This document shows, piece after piece, positions 60,623 through 64,000 of a stretch of DNA of 64,000 nt (positions within the stretch are counted from its first letter, which is position 1; each line of letters opens with the position of its first letter). A program made the translations under genes and the position numbers. Under the pieces are notes generated by a model. The model was not told the origin of the DNA. It worked only from the letters and a program-made list of their open reading frames with translations, and did not search any database. This stretch comes from Pseudomonas sp. JAI120 (GTDB lineage: Bacteria > Pseudomonadota > Gammaproteobacteria > Pseudomonadales > Pseudomonadaceae), in assembly GCF_014207255.1 (NCBI RefSeq), contig NZ_JACHCZ010000004.1:558001-622000 (forward strand), in the 5' to 3' direction.

Positions 60623-61290
60623 TCCTGCACGCGAGCCTCAGTCGCAAAGGAACTCATAGAACAGAAAATCGCGATGCAAGCGGTTCCACACAGAACTCAG
60701 GTGCGTACCTCTACGTGATTGCCGACGGCACCTCAAAACCAGGTAGCGGGCAATTAGCGAGAGCCTTGAGCCACCATCTGCTTGAGTGCTTTTCCGGCGC
60801 GCAACCTTCTGTCGTGTCTTGTCCCGATCACGCCCTGAAACGGGTACTTACTTCACTGGACGAAGTGCACTCGAATATATGCCCAGACTTTCCATTTGCC
60901 TCCACCAGCTATCTCGTAATGCTGGTGGTTGGCCAAACGGCCATCTCCATTCACGCCGGTGACTGCTGTCTGGGTTACCTGGAGACAGATCAAAGCATGA
61001 ACTGGCTGAGCCCACCTCATTGCGGCCCCAACTGGAAAGGTGATCTGAGCCATTCATTCATCGCCAGCAGCCCCGCGCGCAAAACGCTGCTCCACTGCAT
61101 GAGCCACCGACGGGCCCATGAGCCTCATATTCAATCCATGCAGATCACCCAAGGTACAACATGGATCTTGGCTACCGATGGGTTCTGGGCCGAGCTTTCA
61201 GCCGCAGACCAGTTCAAGGCTATCGCAGGGCAAACCCTCGAAAATTGCTCAACGGAAGATGATGTTACCTTCATGCTATTGCAGTCTTAG
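60619..61290 (+). CDS. PP2C-type serine/threonine phosphatase
   Basis: 223 aa. PP2C motifs in order: KGTHRTENRDA (10-20), VIADGT (Asp36-Gly37), HAGDCCLGYL (Asp115), ILATDGFWAEL (Asp187-Gly188), STEDDVTFML (Asp214-Asp215). All metal-binding acids are present, so it should be an active Mn/Mg phosphatase. Start is TTG 60619, overlapping the previous stop (TTGA), with GGGAG upstream. Stop-start coupling ties it to the nucleotidyltransferase. A phosphatase partner for a nucleotidyltransferase is unusual; it may reverse or control its activity. Confidence 0.8.
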   Translation: MILHASLSRKGTHRTENRDASGSTQNSGAYLYVIADGTSKPGSGQLARALSHHLLECFSGAQPSVVSCPDHALKRVLTSLDEVHSNICPDFPFASTSYLVMLVVGQTAISIHAGDCCLGYLETDQSMNWLSPPHCGPNWKGDLSHSFIASSPARKTLLHCMSHRRAHEPHIQSMQITQGTTWILATDGFWAELSAADQFKAIAGQTLENCSTEDDVTFMLLQS

Positions 61291-61340
61291 AAGTAGCACT
61301 GGGTTTCTCTCGCTGCTTCACAGCGACTTCTGCTCCAATT

Positions 61341-62786
61341 TCAGCGCCGAACCTCTGCCAGCGGATACACCGACTCCCACCCTCCCCCCAACGCCTTGTA
61401 CAGCCCCACCATCGCCAACGACACGCCGGTAGAACTCTCCACCCACTGCTCCTGCGTGGCCAGCAGCGCACTTTGCACGGTGAGCACGTTGACGAAATCC
61501 ACCACGCCTTCGACGTACTGGTGCTGCGCGGTGGTCAGGGCGATCTGGTTCTGGCGCACGGCTTCGGCGAGGCTGTCGCGGCGCAGTTGGCTGGCGTTGT
61601 AGCGGGTCAATTGGTCGTCGATTTCATGCCAGGCGCGCAGCACAGTTTGCTGGTAGGCCAGGGCCGCTTCCTGTTGCTGAGCTTCGCGCAGGTCCAGCAT
61701 GCCTTGCAGGCGGCCGCCATTGAACAGCGGCAGGCTCACTTGCGGGCCGAAGGCAAACGCGCGGGAGCCCCAGGAGCCGAAATCCGACAGTTGCATGGCC
61801 TGGGAGCCGAGGCTGCCGGACAAGGTGATGCGCGGGTAAAAGTCGCCCTTGGCCACGCCGATGCTGGCGGTGGCGGCGTGCAGGCGCGCTTCGGCCTGGC
61901 GGATGTCGGGGCGGCGCTCGGCGAGTTCCGACGGCAGGCCGATGGCGACCTGGCGTTGGGTCTGCGGCACGGCAGCATCCTTGGACAATTGCGCGTGCAG
62001 GGCTTGAGGTGGCTCGCCCATCAGCAGGCTGAGGGCGTTGATCAACTGGTCCTGGCGTTGCTGCAGATCCGGCAGGCGCGCTTCGATGGCGGCGACCTGG
62101 GCGGCGGCTTCGGCGACGTCCAGGTCTGTGGCCACGCCGTCGGCCAGACGCAGTTGCGAGAGCTTGAGGCTGTGGCGGGCGACGTCGAGGTTTTGCTCGG
62201 TCACCGCGCGGGTATTTTGCACGCCGCGCAGTTGGATGTAGTCCTGGGCGGTCTCGGCCAGCACCGATAACAACACGGCGCGGCGGTCGTTTTCCGCCAC
62301 TTGCAGGGTGGCATCGGCAGCTTCGGTTTCGCGTTTGACCCGGCCCCAGAAGTCCAGCTCCCAGGACGCCGAGAAGCCCGCGTCCCACTGGTTGAACGCG
62401 GAACGCCCATTTTCGCCGGAGGGGTCGTTCAAGCCTTTGCCGCTGTTGCGTTTGCGCTGGTAGGCACCCGTGGCGTCGACAGTGGGATAGCGCTCGGCGG
62501 TGGTCACCTGGTGCACGGCGCGGCTTTGTTGCAGGCGGCTGCTGGCCAGTTTCAGGTCGAGGTTATCGCTGAGCGCGCGGCGTGTGAGCGCCGACAGTTG
62601 CTCATCGTGGAACACGTCCCACCAGCGCTCTTGCAGCGGCTCGCTGACAGCGTGGCTGGCGGCTTGTCGACCCTGAGGTTCGCTCCATTGCGTGGCTTGC
62701 GAGGTGTGCGGGCGCTGAAAATCCGGGCCCACGGTGCAGGCGCTCAGGCTGATAACGCTCAGGGTGAGCCAGGCGAGGTGTTTCAT
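61341..62786 (-). CDS. Outer-membrane efflux channel, NodT/OprM family
   Basis: 481 aa lipoprotein (LSAC, Cys17). NodT-type OMF with HVGPDF-like start (CTVGPDFQRP), two OEP domains and the tail ALGGGWESV. Last gene of an EmrAB-type operon; start overlaps the adaptor stop by four bases. Second such channel in the window, after 33682-35124. Confidence 0.9.
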   Translation of the reverse strand: MKHLAWLTLSVISLSACTVGPDFQRPHTSQATQWSEPQGRQAASHAVSEPLQERWWDVFHDEQLSALTRRALSDNLDLKLASSRLQQSRAVHQVTTAERYPTVDATGAYQRKRNSGKGLNDPSGENGRSAFNQWDAGFSASWELDFWGRVKRETEAADATLQVAENDRRAVLLSVLAETAQDYIQLRGVQNTRAVTEQNLDVARHSLKLSQLRLADGVATDLDVAEAAAQVAAIEARLPDLQQRQDQLINALSLLMGEPPQALHAQLSKDAAVPQTQRQVAIGLPSELAERRPDIRQAEARLHAATASIGVAKGDFYPRITLSGSLGSQAMQLSDFGSWGSRAFAFGPQVSLPLFNGGRLQGMLDLREAQQQEAALAYQQTVLRAWHEIDDQLTRYNASQLRRDSLAEAVRQNQIALTTAQHQYVEGVVDFVNVLTVQSALLATQEQWVESSTGVSLAMVGLYKALGGGWESVYPLAEVRR

Positions 62787-63841
62787 TGCTGGGCCACTTC
62801 ACGCTGCTGCGCGACCGGCTGGGTGTCGACGCTGGCCTCGACCGACATGCCGACCCGCAGGCGCTCGGTCAGCGGCTGGTTGGGTTCGAGGACAATCTTC
62901 ACCGGGATACGCTGCACCACCTTGGTGAAGTTGCCGGTTGCGTTATCCGGCTTGACCGACGCGAAGGTCACACCCGTGGCGGGCGCAAGGCTCTCCAGGT
63001 GGCCGTTGAGCAGCTCCCCGTCGAGGCTGTCGACCCGCACCTGCACGGCCTGGCCGGCGTGCATATGGGACAGCTGGGTTTCCTGGAAATTGGCGACCAC
63101 GTAGGCCTCGGCCAACGGCACCACCGCGAGGATCTTGCTGCCCGGCGTCACATAGGCCCCCACCCGCACCGCGCGCTCACCGACCATCCCATCCACCGGC
63201 GCGACGATGCGCGTATAGGACAGCTGATAGCTGGCCATTTCCAACGCGGCCTGGGCACGCTTGAGCCCACCTTCGGCGGCATCGCGCTGGGCCGTGAGGA
63301 TTTCCACCTGCTTGCGCTCGGCCGCCAGCACCGCCGTGGCGTTAGCCAGGCGCGCGGTGGCCTGGTCGATGCGGGTCTTGGCTTGCTGGGCGTTCTGCAC
63401 GGTGCCCGCGCCCACGCCGGCGAGGTGGTTGTAGCGGTTCAGTTCGTGTTCGGCGAAGGCCACTTCGGCGCGGTCTGCCGCCACGGTGGCCTGGGCCTGG
63501 GCAATCACCGAGCTTTGGCGCTCCAGGGTCGCGGTGGCGTTTTTCAGCTGGGCCTGGGCGACCAGGGTGTCGGCGTCGGCGGCCTGGGCGGCGGCGCGAA
63601 AATCGCGGTCGTCGATCAGCGCCAACAGTTGGCCGGCCTTGACGCGCTGGTTGTCTTCCACCAGCACTTCCTTGATAAAGCCCGCCACACGTGGCGCCAC
63701 CAGGGTGAAATCGGCGGCGACGAAGGCGTCGTTGGTAGCCTGGCGCTTGTTGCCCAACAGGCCGGGCGCAACCAGGTACACCAGCACCCCGACGGCAAAC
63801 ACGGCGATAACGGAGACGGCGATTTTGTCTTTGCGTTTCAT
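62783..63841 (-). CDS. HlyD/EmrA-family adaptor
   Basis: 352 aa. N-terminal TM helix (about 8-28), lipoyl half-motifs (VAPRVAGFIKEVLVEDNQRV and IVAPVDGMVGERAVRVGAYV) and a long coiled hairpin between them. This size and layout is that of EmrA, which couples a DHA2-type MFS pump to an outer-membrane channel. The pump gene ends 15 bases upstream. Confidence 0.9.
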   Translation of the reverse strand: MKRKDKIAVSVIAVFAVGVLVYLVAPGLLGNKRQATNDAFVAADFTLVAPRVAGFIKEVLVEDNQRVKAGQLLALIDDRDFRAAAQAADADTLVAQAQLKNATATLERQSSVIAQAQATVAADRAEVAFAEHELNRYNHLAGVGAGTVQNAQQAKTRIDQATARLANATAVLAAERKQVEILTAQRDAAEGGLKRAQAALEMASYQLSYTRIVAPVDGMVGERAVRVGAYVTPGSKILAVVPLAEAYVVANFQETQLSHMHAGQAVQVRVDSLDGELLNGHLESLAPATGVTFASVKPDNATGNFTKVVQRIPVKIVLEPNQPLTERLRVGMSVEASVDTQPVAQQREVAQQ

Positions 63842-63856
63842 GGGAAGTCCTTGTGG

Positions 63857-64000
63857 CTAGGTTGGTGCGCGAGGCGGAAAAATCCGCGTGGGCATCCAGA
63901 AAATCAGCAGGATCAACGCTACCGCGACAGCGGCCATGACGTAATAGAGATCCGAAGAAGTCAGCACCACGGCCTGCTCGTGCAGGCGGTGGGCCAGGCC
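63857..64000 (-). CDS. DHA2-family MFS drug transporter (C-terminal end, cut by window edge)
   Basis: Only the last 47 residues are inside the window: LAHRLHEQAVVLTSSDLYYV, then a final TM helix (MAAVAVALILLIFW) and a short Pro-rich tail. The D-x-Y-Y lead into the last helix is typical of EmrB/DHA2 transporters, and the order pump-adaptor-channel fits. The main part of the gene is beyond base 64000. Confidence 0.75.
   Translation of the reverse strand, partial: GLAHRLHEQAVVLTSSDLYYVMAAVAVALILLIFWMPTRIFPPRAPT

Overview
The window is GC-rich chromosomal DNA, almost certainly from a Pseudomonas of the fluorescens group. The clues are three classes of short palindromic repeats (REP/REPIN elements: GTGGGAGGGGGCTTGC, GTGGCGAGCGGGCTTGCC and GTAGGAGCGAGCTTGCTCGCG types), a pgaABCD operon, and many typical pseudomonad families (DUF2789, DUF2846, YdgA, RND/MFP/FUSC efflux operons). 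No rRNA, tRNA, CRISPR array, intact transposase or prophage was seen. Nearly all assignments come from reading the protein sequences; no database search was possible.

Layout. 1-9.9 kb: the 5' end of a zinc alcohol dehydrogenase, a LysE exporter, an ECF sigma/anti-sigma pair, a VWA lipoprotein flanked by REPINs, a four-gene lipoprotein operon with a CsgG-like protein, two small secreted proteins, and a small gene behind a long structured leader that recalls the phage P4 immunity RNA. 9.5-11.2 kb: RDD protein, small membrane protein and a signal peptidase I. 11.2-24.1 kb: a contact-dependent inhibition/two-partner secretion locus (FhaC-type transporter, 2843-aa CdiA-like exoprotein with VENN motif and His-rich nuclease tip, adjacent SUKH-like immunity gene). 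It is followed by an AT-rich array of orphan immunity genes, toxin tails and broken genes separated by a palindromic repeat. 24.5-30.9 kb: pgaABCD (poly-N-acetylglucosamine). 31-38.7 kb: YdgA protein, an unknown membrane protein, and a MarR-FUSC-DUF1656-HlyD-OMF efflux operon.

39.2-59.2 kb is the most distinctive region. A 2.1-kaa secreted protein (LEPR-XLL start, DUF4347, Gly-rich stretch, 13 tandem Ig-like repeats) sits with a TolC-type channel, an APS kinase, a sulfotransferase, a membrane glycosyltransferase, a phage-tail-collar protein, a DUF6916-like protein, a GNAT acetyltransferase, an M50 peptidase-HlyD fusion, two more membrane-fusion adaptors, a 720-aa periplasmic helical-repeat protein and a DUF3142 protein. 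The likely theme is export and modification (sulfation, glycosylation) of the giant surface protein by a type I-like machine that has no ABC ATPase in the window.

59.2-61.3 kb holds a tightly coupled three-gene cassette: winged-helix protein, AbiEii-like nucleotidyltransferase and PP2C-type phosphatase. It lies behind a perfect 30-bp palindrome and looks like an unrecognised toxin-antitoxin or phage-defence unit. 61.3-64 kb is an EmrAB-type tripartite efflux operon, cut by the window edge.
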